A DNA stretch of 64,000 nucleotides. It comes from Vulcanococcus sp. Its GTDB lineage: Bacteria; Cyanobacteriota; Cyanobacteriia; PCC-6307; Cyanobiaceae. The notes beneath the pieces are model-generated. The model had not been told where the DNA came from and did no database searches. It worked only from the letters and a program-made list of their open reading frames with translations. The stretch spans positions 1 to 64,000 of the forward strand of contig JAHUZV010000016.1 of assembly GCA_019264575.1 (NCBI GenBank), written 5' to 3'. A program made the position numbers and the translations under genes. Of this stretch, positions 1 through 7,507 are shown one piece after another (within the stretch, counting starts at the first letter, position 1; each line of letters starts with the position of its first letter).

Positions 1-369
1 CACCACCGCTAGCCGGCGCGGCCGGGGGCCCCAGCTCCCGCGCGGCGGCCGCAGCGCCAGGCCCCGTTGATCCACGCCGCTGATCAACAGCTGGATCGCT
101 CCGGTGATCGGTTGATTGGCGGCGAGCAGCAGTCGTAAAGGGTTGGTCGCCCCCAGCCATTGATGGGGCAGGGCTGGCTGCAGCTGGCTGCGCGCCGCCA
201 GGCTGGCGCGATCCATCGGGCGGCTGAAGCGCAGCGACAGGGCTGCCGGCCCTGAGCTGGCGGTGCTCGAGTGCAGCTCCAGCAGCCTGGGTGGACGTTG
301 CAGCAACAGCTGCTGCTGCACCAGGGCCAAGAGTCCGCCAGCGGCCAGCAGCAGGGCTGGTTTGTTCAT
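1..369 (-). CDS. exported protein with Ig-like N-terminus, partial
   Basis: Only the first 123 codons are present; the gene runs off the left edge with no stop. The ATG overlaps the stop of the preceding DUF1980 gene as ATGA (366-369), so it is the third gene of the permease operon and probably translationally coupled. The N-terminus (MNKPALLLAAGGLLALVQQQ) looks like a signal peptide or signal anchor. It is followed by a segment with alternating hydrophobic residues around 'LSLRFSRPMD' that resembles the Big_5/SbsA-type Ig-like fold, a module that often precedes beta-propeller domains. Function is unknown. The neighbours suggest an extracytoplasmic accessory of the UPF0718 permease. The fold call is tentative. 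Confidence 0.7.
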   Translation of the reverse strand, partial: MNKPALLLAAGGLLALVQQQLLLQRPPRLLELHSSTASSGPAALSLRFSRPMDRASLAARSQLQPALPHQWLGATNPLRLLLAANQPITGAIQLLISGVDQRGLALRPPRGSWGPRPRRLAVV

Positions 370-1037
370 GGTTCGAGCGGTCTGGCGGGCCGCGGAATCG
401 TGCGGATGCGCTCTGGCAGCACCACGCTGCGCTGCTGCCCCGCCTCGTTCTCCACGCCCATGCGGCCCTCGATCGCCAGCCATTGGTCGGCCTTTGGGCT
501 GAAGCCCTTCGGCCAGCCCACAGGCAGCCCAATCGGTGTGGCATCGGCCAGGCAGCAGCGCACCAGCAAGCGCCCCAGCTGGGGCTGGCCATCGGGCTGC
601 GTGAGCACAAAACCGCTGATGCGCACAGGGTCGCCTTCGTAAAGCAGTGGGTCGGGCTGGCTGCGCAGCAGGCGCACCCAGTCGGTGAGGCTGCGCTGGC
701 CCGGCGGCAGCATGAAATCCAGCTCCACTTCGCTGCCCAGATCACTGTTGCGGTTCGAAGCCAGATCACTGAAGGAGGGGTTGGGCGGCACCAGCAGCAC
801 AGCGATCGCGAGCAGGCCGCTCAAGGCCCAGCTGCGGTTCCAGCGCCGTTCGCGCCGGCCCTGCACCGCCTGTTGCATGGCGATCGCCAGCAGCACCACG
901 CCGCTGAGCCCCACCAGTGGATGAAACACCCCGCGCAGCAGCATTTCCAGCCGGCCTGTGAGGGTGCTCACCAGCAGCACGGCCCCCCAGAGAGCCAGGG
1001 CCAGCGGGCGGATCAAAGCAGCCAGAGATTCACCCAT
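366..1037 (-). CDS. DUF1980 / TIGR03943 putative permease subunit
   Basis: Protein of 223 aa with N-terminal membrane segments (about residues 5-60), a linker, and a soluble C-terminal half containing 'ISGFVLTQPDGQPQLGRLLVRCCLADATPIGLPV', given here only as the hallmark CC pair near residue 165. This matches the TIGR03943 family, which is regularly encoded beside UPF0718 (DUF318) permeases. Here its start overlaps the end of that permease by 25 bases and its stop overlaps the next gene. The two proteins probably form one membrane complex. The substrate is unknown; metal or metalloid export has been proposed for related permeases. The arrangement rather than any catalytic motif supports the call. 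Confidence 0.85.
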   Translation of the reverse strand: MGESLAALIRPLALALWGAVLLVSTLTGRLEMLLRGVFHPLVGLSGVVLLAIAMQQAVQGRRERRWNRSWALSGLLAIAVLLVPPNPSFSDLASNRNSDLGSEVELDFMLPPGQRSLTDWVRLLRSQPDPLLYEGDPVRISGFVLTQPDGQPQLGRLLVRCCLADATPIGLPVGWPKGFSPKADQWLAIEGRMGVENEAGQQRSVVLPERIRTIPRPARPLEP

Positions 1038-1966
1038 TGCCCAATCAGCAGCACCACCACAGAGGCACTAGCCGCCGTGAGCGCAATGGCTCGCGGCTTC
1101 AGCACCACACCAAACAAGCCCAGCAGCTTCAGATCCACCACGGGCCCCAGCACCAGAAAGGCCAAGAGGGCGCCGGGGGTGATCTGAGCGGCAAAGCCCA
1201 ACGCGAGGAAGGCATCCACGCTGGAGCACACCGACACCACCACCGCCATCAGCATCAGGCTGAGCACGGAGATGGTGGGAGCCCCGCCCACCGCCAGCAA
1301 CCAGGTTCGCGGCACCAGGGTTTGCACCACCGCAGCCAGGGCACTGCCCAGCACTAGCAGGCCGGCCAGATCGAGAAATTCCCGGCTGCTGTGCTCCAGC
1401 ACCGTGCCCAGGCTCGGCCGCTCCGGCGGCGGCGGCGGTGCGGATGGCGCGGCCCCCACCAGGCCACTGCGACGCTCCAGCAGCCCCACCTCAGCCAGGG
1501 GTTGGCTCAGGCGCCGTTCCTCCAGCAGTGCCGGCTCAAGCAGTTGGCCTTCCGGCCATTGCTGCAACAGGGCAGACAGGGCGAGGGCCAGCAGTAGAGC
1601 CGCCAGGGGCCGCGCCGCCAGCAGCCAGGGTTGATCCGGAAAGGCGGCCCATGTGCTCGCCAGCACGATCGGGTTGAGCACCGGTGCGGCAAAGAGGAAT
1701 CCCAATGCGGAGCCCAGCGGTGCGCCACCGGCCAACAACCGCCGCGCCACCGGCACATTGCCGCACTCGCAGGCCGGCAAAGCAAAGCCCAGCGCAGCAC
1801 CGGTGAGCGGAGCCAGCAGTGGCTGGCTCGGTAAACGCTGCAGCCAGCGGCCTCCTGGGGCGATCCAGCGGGCCAGCCCTGCGATCAGCACGCCGATCAG
1901 CAGAAACGGAAGCGCCTCAAGCAGTAGCCCTTGAAAGATGGCCCAGATGGTGGCCAGCCTGCTCAA
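1013..1966 (-). CDS. UPF0718 (DUF318/ArsP_1-type) permease
   Basis: 317-aa polytopic membrane protein. The signature ALPACECGNVP is at about residues 63-72, which is the conserved Cys-containing motif of the DUF318 permease family. A second half carries the repeated transmembrane pattern ('VVVSVCSSVDAFLALGF'). The hydrophilic middle loop (about 150-185) is rich in prolines. The start chosen is the ATG that precedes a clear first membrane helix. It is the first gene of a three-gene minus-strand operon with the DUF1980 partner and an exported protein. Family members include ArsP-like organoarsenical permeases, but the substrate cannot be assigned from sequence alone. Confidence 0.9.
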   Translation of the reverse strand: MSRLATIWAIFQGLLLEALPFLLIGVLIAGLARWIAPGGRWLQRLPSQPLLAPLTGAALGFALPACECGNVPVARRLLAGGAPLGSALGFLFAAPVLNPIVLASTWAAFPDQPWLLAARPLAALLLALALSALLQQWPEGQLLEPALLEERRLSQPLAEVGLLERRSGLVGAAPSAPPPPPERPSLGTVLEHSSREFLDLAGLLVLGSALAAVVQTLVPRTWLLAVGGAPTISVLSLMLMAVVVSVCSSVDAFLALGFAAQITPGALLAFLVLGPVVDLKLLGLFGVVLKPRAIALTAASASVVVLLIGQWVNLWLL

Positions 1967-2007
1967 TCGGGTTCAGCCACGCCGGGTAGCCGGGGATCAG
2001 GCGCGCA

Positions 2008-2493
2008 TCATGGCCGGGTCTTCAGGGCATCTGGCGAGCCGCCAATGGCGTAGGGCAGCTGGGGTTGAGCGATCGGCAGCGTGGTGGGTGCCTCTTCCAC
2101 GAGTAGGGAGCCCAGCAGCTCGGGGCGGTTGCTTTCGAAGTGGAGGTGAGGCCCGCTGCTCCAGATGCCGGTGTTGCCGCAGGTGCCGATCTGATCGCCC
2201 CGTTGGTAGTGGCCGGCGGGCATCACCGTGTGCAGGTGGCTGTAGCTGGTTTCCAGTCCATCGGCTCCCCGCAGCTCAAAGGTGGTGCCGTGGGTGCGGC
2301 TGCGCCGCACGGAGCCGTGGCCGTCGTGGGCGGCGCGCACCGGCGTGCCCGTGATGCAGGCGATGTCGATGGCGGGATGGCCCTCTCGCACTCCTTGGGT
2401 GATCACCCCGGGCATGGGGTGGAGCAGCTGCAGAGCAGGCAGAAGAAGGGCGATGGGCAACAGGCTTCCGCGGGATGAACGTCCGCGATGCAA
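2008..2493 (-). CDS. M23-family metallopeptidase (LytM-like), small
   Basis: 161-aa protein with a hydrophobic N-terminus (about residues 10-26) followed almost directly by a compact peptidase domain. The zinc-site motifs are visible: HPAID (H-x3-D, about residue 40), 'YSHLHT' (about 84) and 'GPHLHFE' (about 113). Members of this family cut peptide crosslinks in peptidoglycan or act as amidase activators. All metal ligands are present, so it should be catalytic. It lacks the long coiled-coil or LysM regions of larger family members. No ATG is available in frame and the start is a TTG, so the exact N-terminus is uncertain. Confidence 0.85.
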   Translation of the reverse strand: MHRGRSSRGSLLPIALLLPALQLLHPMPGVITQGVREGHPAIDIACITGTPVRAAHDGHGSVRRSRTHGTTFELRGADGLETSYSHLHTVMPAGHYQRGDQIGTCGNTGIWSSGPHLHFESNRPELLGSLLVEEAPTTLPIAQPQLPYAIGGSPDALKTRP

Positions 2494-2681
2494 ATTGGAA
2501 GCAAATCTTAAGTTGCGACGCGCTGGACCTGTCTGTTGTCTATGCGACCGGCTCGCTGCTCGGTTGCGCGCCGTCAGGAGGCGCCGAGGGGTGCCCAGGG
2601 GTCGTCCTCGGCGTGGAATTCATGACACAGAGTCTCCAGCTTGTGCAATCTGCTGGAGAAAAGGGGATTATCTGCGCCAAT

Positions 2682-2698
2682 GGCGCCGTCGTGGCGCC
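2682..2698 (+). promoter_or_regulatory. GC-rich hairpin in the porin leader
   Basis: GGCGCC, a GTCGT loop and GGCGCC form a six-pair stem ending 15 bases before the porin ATG. A further GCGCC lies at 2675-2679. It may shape the porin 5' leader or be a protein site. The 220-base intergenic stretch 2494-2713 holds nothing else I can assign with confidence. Confidence 0.3.
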
Positions 2699-2713
2699 TG
2701 TGCTCAGCAACTC

Positions 2714-4342
2714 ATGCGCTTGATTCGTTCTCCGTTCTCTGCAGCCGCTGCACTGCTCGTTCCTGCTGCCCTGGGCTGCAGCCTTGGGGTTTCTGCCGCT
2801 GAGCGCGGCAACCTCAACCTCGCGGGTGTTGACCAGTACGGCGCCAGCGCCGACCAGGTGACCTCGATCACCCAGTTCTCCGATGTGCAGCCCACTGACT
2901 GGGCTTATCAGGCACTGAGCAACCTGATCGAGCGCTACGGCTGTGTGGCCGGCTACCCCAACGGCACCTACCGCGGCAGCCGTGCGATGACCCGCTTTGA
3001 AGCGGCCGCCCTGCTGAACGCCTGCCTCGACCGGATCACCGAAGTGACCGACGAGCTGAAGCGCCTGATGGCCGAGTTCGAAAAGGAACTCGCCGTGCTG
3101 AAGGGCCGCGTGGATGGCCTCGAGGCCAAAGTGGGTGAGCTGGAAGCCACTCAGTTCTCCACCACCACCAAGCTCTCAGGTCTGGCCACCTTTGTGGTGG
3201 GTGCCAATACCTTCTCGGGCTCAGCCATCAACCGCGGTGCCAATACCGCCAATCGCAACAGCACGTATTCACCAACCTTTGTGCTGCCCAATGCCACCAC
3301 GTTTAATTACGACGTTCAGCTGACGTTCGATACCAGCTTCACGGGTCGGGATCTGTTGCGCACCAATCTGCGGGCAGGCAACTTCGGCAGCAGCGTGTTC
3401 GGCGGCGAGCCCCATGCACTAGGCCTCTCTGAGCTGGAAATCGCCTTTGAAGAAGATGCAGGCCCCAACATCGTGGCCATCGACAAGCTCTTCTATCAAT
3501 TCCCTGTGGGCCAGTTCACCTTCACCCTGGGTGGTCGTGTTGGCCAGGAAGACATGCTGGCCCTTTGGCCAAGTGTGTATCCCGCCGACACCATCCTCAA
3601 CGTGATGACGGTGAATGGTGCCCCTGCCGCTTACAGCAAGAACCTCGGTGCCGGCGCCGGTGCCTGGTGGCAACAGGGTGGCTTCAGCATCAGTGCCAAC
3701 TATGTGGCATCGAATGGTCAGTCGGGCAATCCCTCAGTGCCCGAGGGAGAGGGTGGTGGCGGCATCGGCAACAAGTTTTCCGGCGCGACAGGCAGTGTGC
3801 AGCTGGCCTATCAGCAGGAACAGTGGGGCCTGGCAGCCATCTGGAGTTATGTGCAACCTGAGACCCAGTTTGTTCCTGGCACCACGCCGTTCATTCATGG
3901 CGCCATTGATCACAACCTCAGTGCCAAAACCAATGCACTGGGTTTGAGTGCCTACTGGCAACCGCTGCAGAGTGGCTGGTGGCCTTCGGTAAGCATTGGC
4001 TGGGGCATTAACAGCACGAGCTACAGCATTCCTCAGCCTGCAGGCAGCCTGAGCACCAGTCAGTCCTGGATGTTGGGCCTGCAGTGGACCGATGTGTTCC
4101 AGAAAGGGAATGACTTTGGCTTCGCTGTTGCTCAGCCCGTGTTTGCCACAGCGCTCACCGGCGGCGTCACGCCCAACGACGGCAACTACGTGTGGGAGTG
4201 GTGGTATAAGTTTCAGGTGACTGACAAGATCAGTGTCACGCCGGCTCTGATCTATCTGAGCCGTCCGCTTGGTCAGCAAACACCAGCGGGTGAGAGCTTC
4301 AGTCAGTTCGGTGGCCTGGTGAAGACGAGCTTCCGGTTCTGA
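2714..4342 (+). CDS. SLH-domain OprB-type outer membrane porin (SomA/SomB-like)
   Basis: 542 aa when started at the ATG at 2714, which begins a typical signal peptide (MRLIRSPFSAAAALL..., likely cut after 'GVSA'). The reading frame is open upstream, but only this start gives an export signal. Residues about 50-105 are an SLH domain ('DWAYQALSNLIERYGCVAGY', 'MTRFEAAALLNACLDR'), which anchors to peptidoglycan-linked polymer. A coiled coil follows (about 115-145), and then a beta-barrel of the carbohydrate-selective OprB family ending in F-R-F, as expected for barrel assembly. This is the major porin architecture of cyanobacteria. It carries solutes across the outer membrane, and the exact substrate is unknown. 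Confidence 0.93.
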   Translation: MRLIRSPFSAAAALLVPAALGCSLGVSAAERGNLNLAGVDQYGASADQVTSITQFSDVQPTDWAYQALSNLIERYGCVAGYPNGTYRGSRAMTRFEAAALLNACLDRITEVTDELKRLMAEFEKELAVLKGRVDGLEAKVGELEATQFSTTTKLSGLATFVVGANTFSGSAINRGANTANRNSTYSPTFVLPNATTFNYDVQLTFDTSFTGRDLLRTNLRAGNFGSSVFGGEPHALGLSELEIAFEEDAGPNIVAIDKLFYQFPVGQFTFTLGGRVGQEDMLALWPSVYPADTILNVMTVNGAPAAYSKNLGAGAGAWWQQGGFSISANYVASNGQSGNPSVPEGEGGGGIGNKFSGATGSVQLAYQQEQWGLAAIWSYVQPETQFVPGTTPFIHGAIDHNLSAKTNALGLSAYWQPLQSGWWPSVSIGWGINSTSYSIPQPAGSLSTSQSWMLGLQWTDVFQKGNDFGFAVAQPVFATALTGGVTPNDGNYVWEWWYKFQVTDKISVTPALIYLSRPLGQQTPAGESFSQFGGLVKTSFRF

Positions 4343-4389
4343 TCGGAAGCTCGCCGGTGAATCAAGCGATCGGCAGCTCTCAGGCGCCC

Positions 4390-4581
4390 CTACTGAGGGG
4401 CGTTCTGAGGCGCTGCCGATCCCTGTTGGGAAGCGGGCGTGTGCGTGCTCTGATGCTGTTGGCCAGGGCGTGCGGGTTTGCGATAACTACCCGAACCACC
4501 GCCGCCGCAGGCCATGGCGGATGACGTTGTGGTTAGCAAGATGGCAGCCAGTGCCAGGCTGATGCTGCGCAGGACCTTCAT
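4390..4581 (-). CDS. small exported protein, Gly/Gln/Pro-rich
   Basis: 63 aa with a signal peptide (MKVLRSISLALAAILLTTTS) ending 'SSAMAC', followed by a Gly cluster and a low-complexity tail rich in Gln, Pro, Ser and Thr. The Cys after AMA could be a lipid-attachment or simply the mature N-terminus. I do not recognise a family. The signal region is nearly the same as that of the small protein at 5408-5566 (ALxAILLxTTSSAxAC in both), so the two are probably paralogues whose mature tails have diverged. It lies in a group of small exported genes on the minus strand. Confidence 0.6.
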   Translation of the reverse strand: MKVLRSISLALAAILLTTTSSAMACGGGGSGSYRKPARPGQQHQSTHTPASQQGSAAPQNAPQ

Positions 4582-4667
4582 GGAATCAGTGGTGGTTCGA
4601 GGAGGACTTGGGTGGATGGCCTGAGGTGAACAGGAAGGGGCACACCAAAATGCCCCTGCTCAGTTCT

Positions 4668-5270
4668 TCAGATGATCCAATTAAATTGATTGTTGTTCAT
4701 CAGGTCAAGAGAAGCTGCGCCACTGCCTTGCACAACAGCAACTGTGTCGTCGCCTCTGCTGATTCCGGCTTGGCCATCTTTGTTGTAGTAAATAGCCGTG
4801 GCAATTGTGTTTCCAACACGGTAGTTCTTGTCGAGCTCGTATTCGCCCATTTCATAGCAGCGCAGGGTGATTTTGTCGCCGTCTTCAAAGTCTTGTATGC
4901 CGGCATAGCTTTTCTTGCCTCCGCCTTTGTTGCCCTTATCCAGGTAGTACACACCGCCATCGAAATCGCCCAGCACAAAGGTGTCCGATCCTGCGTCCCC
5001 GTACAGCACATCGATCTCATTGCGGCCAGGATTTTTGCCAACAGCATTCACGCCAATCAGGGTGTCGTTGCCGCCCATGCCTTTTAGGACATCGCTGCCG
5101 CCTAATCCGGTGACGACATCTGAAGCTTCGACTCCGATCAAGATGTCTTTAAATCGCGTGCCTGTGGGGTTGGCCTGGTTGAGGCGCTTGCCCTTGTGCT
5201 CGCTGCTTTGGTGGTCTTCGCCTGAGTGACGAGAAGAGTTCAGGATTGGGGCAGACGCAAGGTTGCGCAT
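4668..5270 (-). CDS. RTX-like (hemolysin-type) calcium-binding protein
   Basis: 200 aa. Residues about 42-75 and 88-100 contain nonapeptide-like GGxGxD repeats ('GLGGSDVLKGMGGNDTLIG', 'LYGDAGSDTFVLGD'), which bind calcium in a beta-roll. The C-terminal part ('GIQDFEDGDKITL...') resembles the post-repeat capping region of secreted RTX proteins. There is no Sec signal at the N-terminus, which is usual for type I secretion substrates; no type I exporter is encoded in the window. No enzymatic domain is visible, so the protein may act in adhesion or as a surface or matrix component. Base composition is lower in G+C than the neighbours, which hints at recent gain. Confidence 0.85.
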   Translation of the reverse strand: MRNLASAPILNSSRHSGEDHQSSEHKGKRLNQANPTGTRFKDILIGVEASDVVTGLGGSDVLKGMGGNDTLIGVNAVGKNPGRNEIDVLYGDAGSDTFVLGDFDGGVYYLDKGNKGGGKKSYAGIQDFEDGDKITLRCYEMGEYELDKNYRVGNTIATAIYYNKDGQAGISRGDDTVAVVQGSGAASLDLMNNNQFNWII

Positions 5271-5284
5271 GACGCGGTGCGGAA

Positions 5285-5319
5285 CAAGTCTCCAGTTTGC
5301 GTCCGCTTAAGGAGACTTG
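5285..5319. repeat. 9-bp perfect inverted repeat upstream of the RTX gene
   Basis: CAAGTCTCC (5285-5293) and GGAGACTTG (5311-5319) are exact reverse complements with 17 bases between. The arm nearer the RTX gene lies 15 bases before its ATG (read on the minus strand), so it could be an operator or a leader hairpin that hides the ribosome-binding region. The rest of the 137-base gap 5271-5407 shows nothing else clear. Confidence 0.45.
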
Positions 5320-5407
5320 GTTGAATAATCAAGATTTGTGTTCCTGTTTCAGGTTCTCTTTCGTTTTGGGCGTTTTCTGCTGGGGGATCGAGGTGTGGCT
5401 GTCGAGG

Positions 5408-5566
5408 TCAGCGTTGGTTTTGCTGAGGTTGGCTCGGGGAATGTGTTGATCCTTGCTGCGTGTTTGATTGTTGGGGGCTTTGATGTTGTTCGCAGGCCCA
5501 GGCAGATGACGTTGTGCTCAGCAGGATGGCAACCAGGGCCAATCTGAAGCGGCGATGGGTGTTCAT
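5408..5566 (-). CDS. small exported protein, Gln/Ser-rich
   Basis: 52 aa from the ATG at 5566. The signal peptide ('RFRLALVAILLSTTSSAWAC') is followed by a short tail of Gln, Ser, Pro and Asn. It shares the unusual 'AILLxTTSSAxAC' core with the protein at 4390-4581. It lies four bases after the DUF3721 gene at 5571-5972 and is therefore probably the third gene of that operon. No catalytic features are visible. Possible roles are a periplasmic peptide or a processed lipoprotein; neither can be shown from the sequence. Confidence 0.55.
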   Translation of the reverse strand: MNTHRRFRLALVAILLSTTSSAWACEQHQSPQQSNTQQGSTHSPSQPQQNQR

Positions 5567-5570
5567 CGAA

Positions 5571-5972
5571 TTAGTGGTGTGTGGACGGTTGGCTGGGATG
5601 TTCTGAGCAGGGCATCCAGAGATCGCCCATGGCATGCACGCCCTCGCAGCCCAGTGTGCGTGCTTTCTCGAGTGCTATCTGCTTGCTCGGGTAGGCCATC
5701 AACGTCTCTTGGGCAGCGCCACTGTTGTGGTGTTGATGTCTGTTGCCAGGGCTGATCGACCAGATCCCCATGGCATTGAAGCCGGCCACCACTACGCCCA
5801 TGCCCACGACGCAGGCATTCACCACGCCCATGCCCACCACGCCGATGCTGACTGCTCCCATTGGCACGACGCCGATGCTCACCACGCCCATGGGCACCAC
5901 GCCGATGGAAATGATGCCCAGAGGGGCAATGCCCATGGCAATCAGTTTGGGCGGTTCACCGCAGCTTCCCAT
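5571..5972 (-). CDS. DUF3721-like protein with hydrophobic pentapeptide-type repeat
   Basis: 133 aa from the ATG at 5972. Residues about 10-60 form a tandem repeat in which five-residue units alternate ('MGVVSIGVVPMGVVSIGVV' type), giving a highly hydrophobic, evenly spaced pattern like membrane-associated pentapeptide-like repeats. The C-terminal ~40 residues ('YPSKQIALEKARTLGCEGVHAMGDLWMPC') match the DUF3721 pattern of Cys, H-x-M-G and WMPC also seen in the next gene upstream. That pairing of a repeat region with a DUF3721 tail is unusual. It is in an operon with 5981-6232 (8 bases away) and 5408-5566. The conserved Cys and His suggest metal or redox chemistry, but no function is established. 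Confidence 0.65.
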   Translation of the reverse strand: MGSCGEPPKLIAMGIAPLGIISIGVVPMGVVSIGVVPMGAVSIGVVGMGVVNACVVGMGVVVAGFNAMGIWSISPGNRHQHHNSGAAQETLMAYPSKQIALEKARTLGCEGVHAMGDLWMPCSEHPSQPSTHH

Positions 5973-5980
5973 GATGGATC

Positions 5981-6232
5981 TCAGTGGTTGTGCTGGGTGG
6001 TGCCGCTGGATTGCCCGTGGGTGGCGCAGGGCATCCACTGATTGCCCATTGGGTGGGCGCCGGTGCAGTTGAAGTGCTTCTTCGCAGCGGCCTCGGCTTC
6101 TGCCTTGGTGGCATACATCGCAGGTACGCCGCCACTGTTGGTCTGGGCGTAGTTGCCAAGGGTTGTGCAGGTGGCAACGCTAAGCGCTCCTGCGAGGGAG
6201 GCGGCCAGGTGCTGAAGGCGGGCGTCGGGCAC
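5981..6232 (-). CDS. DUF3721-domain exported protein
   Basis: 83 aa from a GTG start. The N-terminal ~30 residues look like a weak signal peptide ('AASLAGALSVATC'). The C-terminal domain, about residues 38-75, contains 'MYATKAEAEAAAKKHFNCTG', 'AHPMGNQWMPC' and a His-rich end, matching the small cyanobacterial domain DUF3721. The Cys-x(n)-His-x-Met-Gly-x(3)-Trp-Met-Pro-Cys set is fully conserved between this protein and the one encoded just downstream. It is the first gene of the minus-strand operon and is transcribed away from the MerR gene, with a dyad operator candidate in between. Its role is unknown; metal handling is a plausible inference from context. Confidence 0.75.
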   Translation of the reverse strand: MPDARLQHLAASLAGALSVATCTTLGNYAQTNSGGVPAMYATKAEAEAAAKKHFNCTGAHPMGNQWMPCATHGQSSGTTQHNH

Positions 6233-6308
6233 GGATGTGGCTGAAATGACCGTGAGCGCAGGTTAGTTCAAAGCTCTAGTTTTGTGTGAGTACTGGAGGC
6301 TTGATGTC

Positions 6309-6326
6309 ACGGAATCAAGGTTCCGT
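6309..6326. promoter_or_regulatory. candidate MerR operator
   Basis: ACGGAA-TCAAGG-TTCCGT is a perfect 6-6-6 inverted repeat lying 11 bases before the GTG of the MerR gene. An overlapping second dyad, CTTGAT-N8-ATCAAG, occupies 6300-6319. The site sits in the divergent gap between the MerR gene and the DUF3721 operon, where it could control both. The match to a MerR operator is inferred from position and symmetry. Confidence 0.5.
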
Positions 6327-6337
6327 CGGGCTGGCTA

Positions 6338-6754
6338 GTGTTGGAGCAAATTGTTGCATCTGGAACGCTGCTCGTGGATGCTCCGGCATTGCGCATTGGT
6401 CAAGTGGCCGAGGCGTCGGGTTTGTCAGTGAAAACGGTTCGCTTTTATTGCGATGAAGGTCTGATCGCAACCGTGTCGCGCACCCAAGGTGGCTACCGCT
6501 TGTTTCATCCTGCGGTTCTCGACGAGTTGGCTTTGATCCGTTCGATGCGTGCGATGGATGTGCCGCTGCCGGAACTGAAGCGAATTCTCGATGTACGCCG
6601 CTCCGGTTTTTGTAATTGCTCGGCTTTGAAAATGAGTATTCAAGATCGGATCGAATCGATCAATGCAAGGATGGTTGAGCTCGATTTAATGCGCAATGAG
6701 CTGTCCGGTCTGCTCGGTTCATGGAAGGATTGTGGCGGCGTGAAGCCATCTTGA
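6338..6754 (+). CDS. MerR-family metal-type transcriptional regulator
   Basis: 138 aa from a GTG. Residues about 20-85 are a winged-helix MerR DNA-binding domain ('IGQVAEASGLSVKTVRFYCD', 'RTQGGYRLF'). A dimerisation helix follows. Cysteines are placed as in metal-sensing members: 'FCNC' near residue 92 and 'DCGG' near the C-terminus. These could form a thiolate site for a soft or borderline metal. The gene is divergent from the DUF3721 operon and converges on the metal-associated group at 6782-7902, so either may be its target. A second regulator with the same 'DCGG' ending lies at the right edge of the window. The metal is not determined. Confidence 0.9.
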   Translation: MLEQIVASGTLLVDAPALRIGQVAEASGLSVKTVRFYCDEGLIATVSRTQGGYRLFHPAVLDELALIRSMRAMDVPLPELKRILDVRRSGFCNCSALKMSIQDRIESINARMVELDLMRNELSGLLGSWKDCGGVKPS

Positions 6755-6781
6755 ATGAAGCCCTATTGACTGCAAGCGCTC

Positions 6782-7507
6782 TCAGAACGTCGTTGTAATG
6801 CCACCGGTGACGGCGCCCAGACTGCTGTATCCCACGTCGAGCACAACTTTGCGGTGGAGCAGTCGCAGTTTGGGAATGATTTCCACCTCGTCGATCACGC
6901 CAGGCATCGCGCGAACCTGCAGTTCCAGCCAGGGTTGAACTCCTTGATAGCGCGGTGGCGTCAGCCCGACGCCGGTGGTGGCACTGAGCATGGACCTTTC
7001 GACACCCTCAGCCAGAAAGAGCTGCCCTTTGGCTTCAAAGCGGAGTCGTGTATTTTCAATGTCGAACTGCAGACCAGGGCGTGCTGCAATTCGCGTTGCG
7101 TTAACGCGCTCCTTGTCCCAGCTCTGGTAGGTGCCAACGCCTGCAAACAGCCACAAATTGCTTTGAGCGCGATTCATATTCCAGCGCTTCAGCAGATGGG
7201 TGCTGTCCAGCAGCAGGAAACTTTCCGTGGCGTTGAGCCCGCTGTTGCCGTGGTTCTGGTGGCCCTGGTGGCCTTGATGGCTGCTGCCGTGGTCGCTCGA
7301 GCCAGGAATCAGCTGGGCTGAGATCCCCACGCCCAGCTGGCGCTGCACGGCATGGCTGAACCACGCGCTCGACCAGATGTGATCAAGCTCCACTCCAGCT
7401 GTGGTGCTGCCTTCGTAGCTCATCGGCAACGCCAAGCTGGAGTTGGCCGCGATCAGGGGAAGGACCGCTTGACAGGCGAGGGCAGCAACGGCAGCGGCGG
7501 CTTTCAT
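6782..7507 (-). CDS. exported protein with His-rich loop
   Basis: 241 aa from the ATG at 7507, which overlaps the stop of the MerT-like gene as ATGA. A signal peptide occupies about residues 1-27. Residues 73-86 form a His-rich segment with five His ('HGSSHQGHQGHQNHG'). The remainder has alternating patterns and aromatic residues and ends in T-T-F, which suggests an outer-membrane beta-barrel. I do not recognise a named family. Coupling to a MerT-like membrane protein and a nearby periplasmic HMA protein suggests metal binding or export, but that is inference. Confidence 0.75.
   Translation of the reverse strand: MKAAAAVAALACQAVLPLIAANSSLALPMSYEGSTTAGVELDHIWSSAWFSHAVQRQLGVGISAQLIPGSSDHGSSHQGHQGHQNHGNSGLNATESFLLLDSTHLLKRWNMNRAQSNLWLFAGVGTYQSWDKERVNATRIAARPGLQFDIENTRLRFEAKGQLFLAEGVERSMLSATTGVGLTPPRYQGVQPWLELQVRAMPGVIDEVEIIPKLRLLHRKVVLDVGYSSLGAVTGGITTTF

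Noticed and set aside
802..887. Two GCGATCGC octamers
   Set aside because: HIP1 sites are common through cyanobacterial genomes and are a lineage marker, not a local feature.
291..1187. 298-residue plus-strand frame opposite DUF1980
   Set aside because: Antisense shadow rich in His, Gln and Ala in high-G+C DNA; the minus strand holds the coupled permease operon.
4385..4402. CGCCCC-TACTGA-GGGGCG hairpin after the porin
   Set aside because: Stem of six pairs but no T-run, and it overlaps the end of the convergent small gene; too weak to call a terminator.
5743..6072. Thr-Pro-Met repeat frame on the plus strand
   Set aside because: Reverse-strand reading of the hydrophobic MGVV repeat in the DUF3721-like gene.
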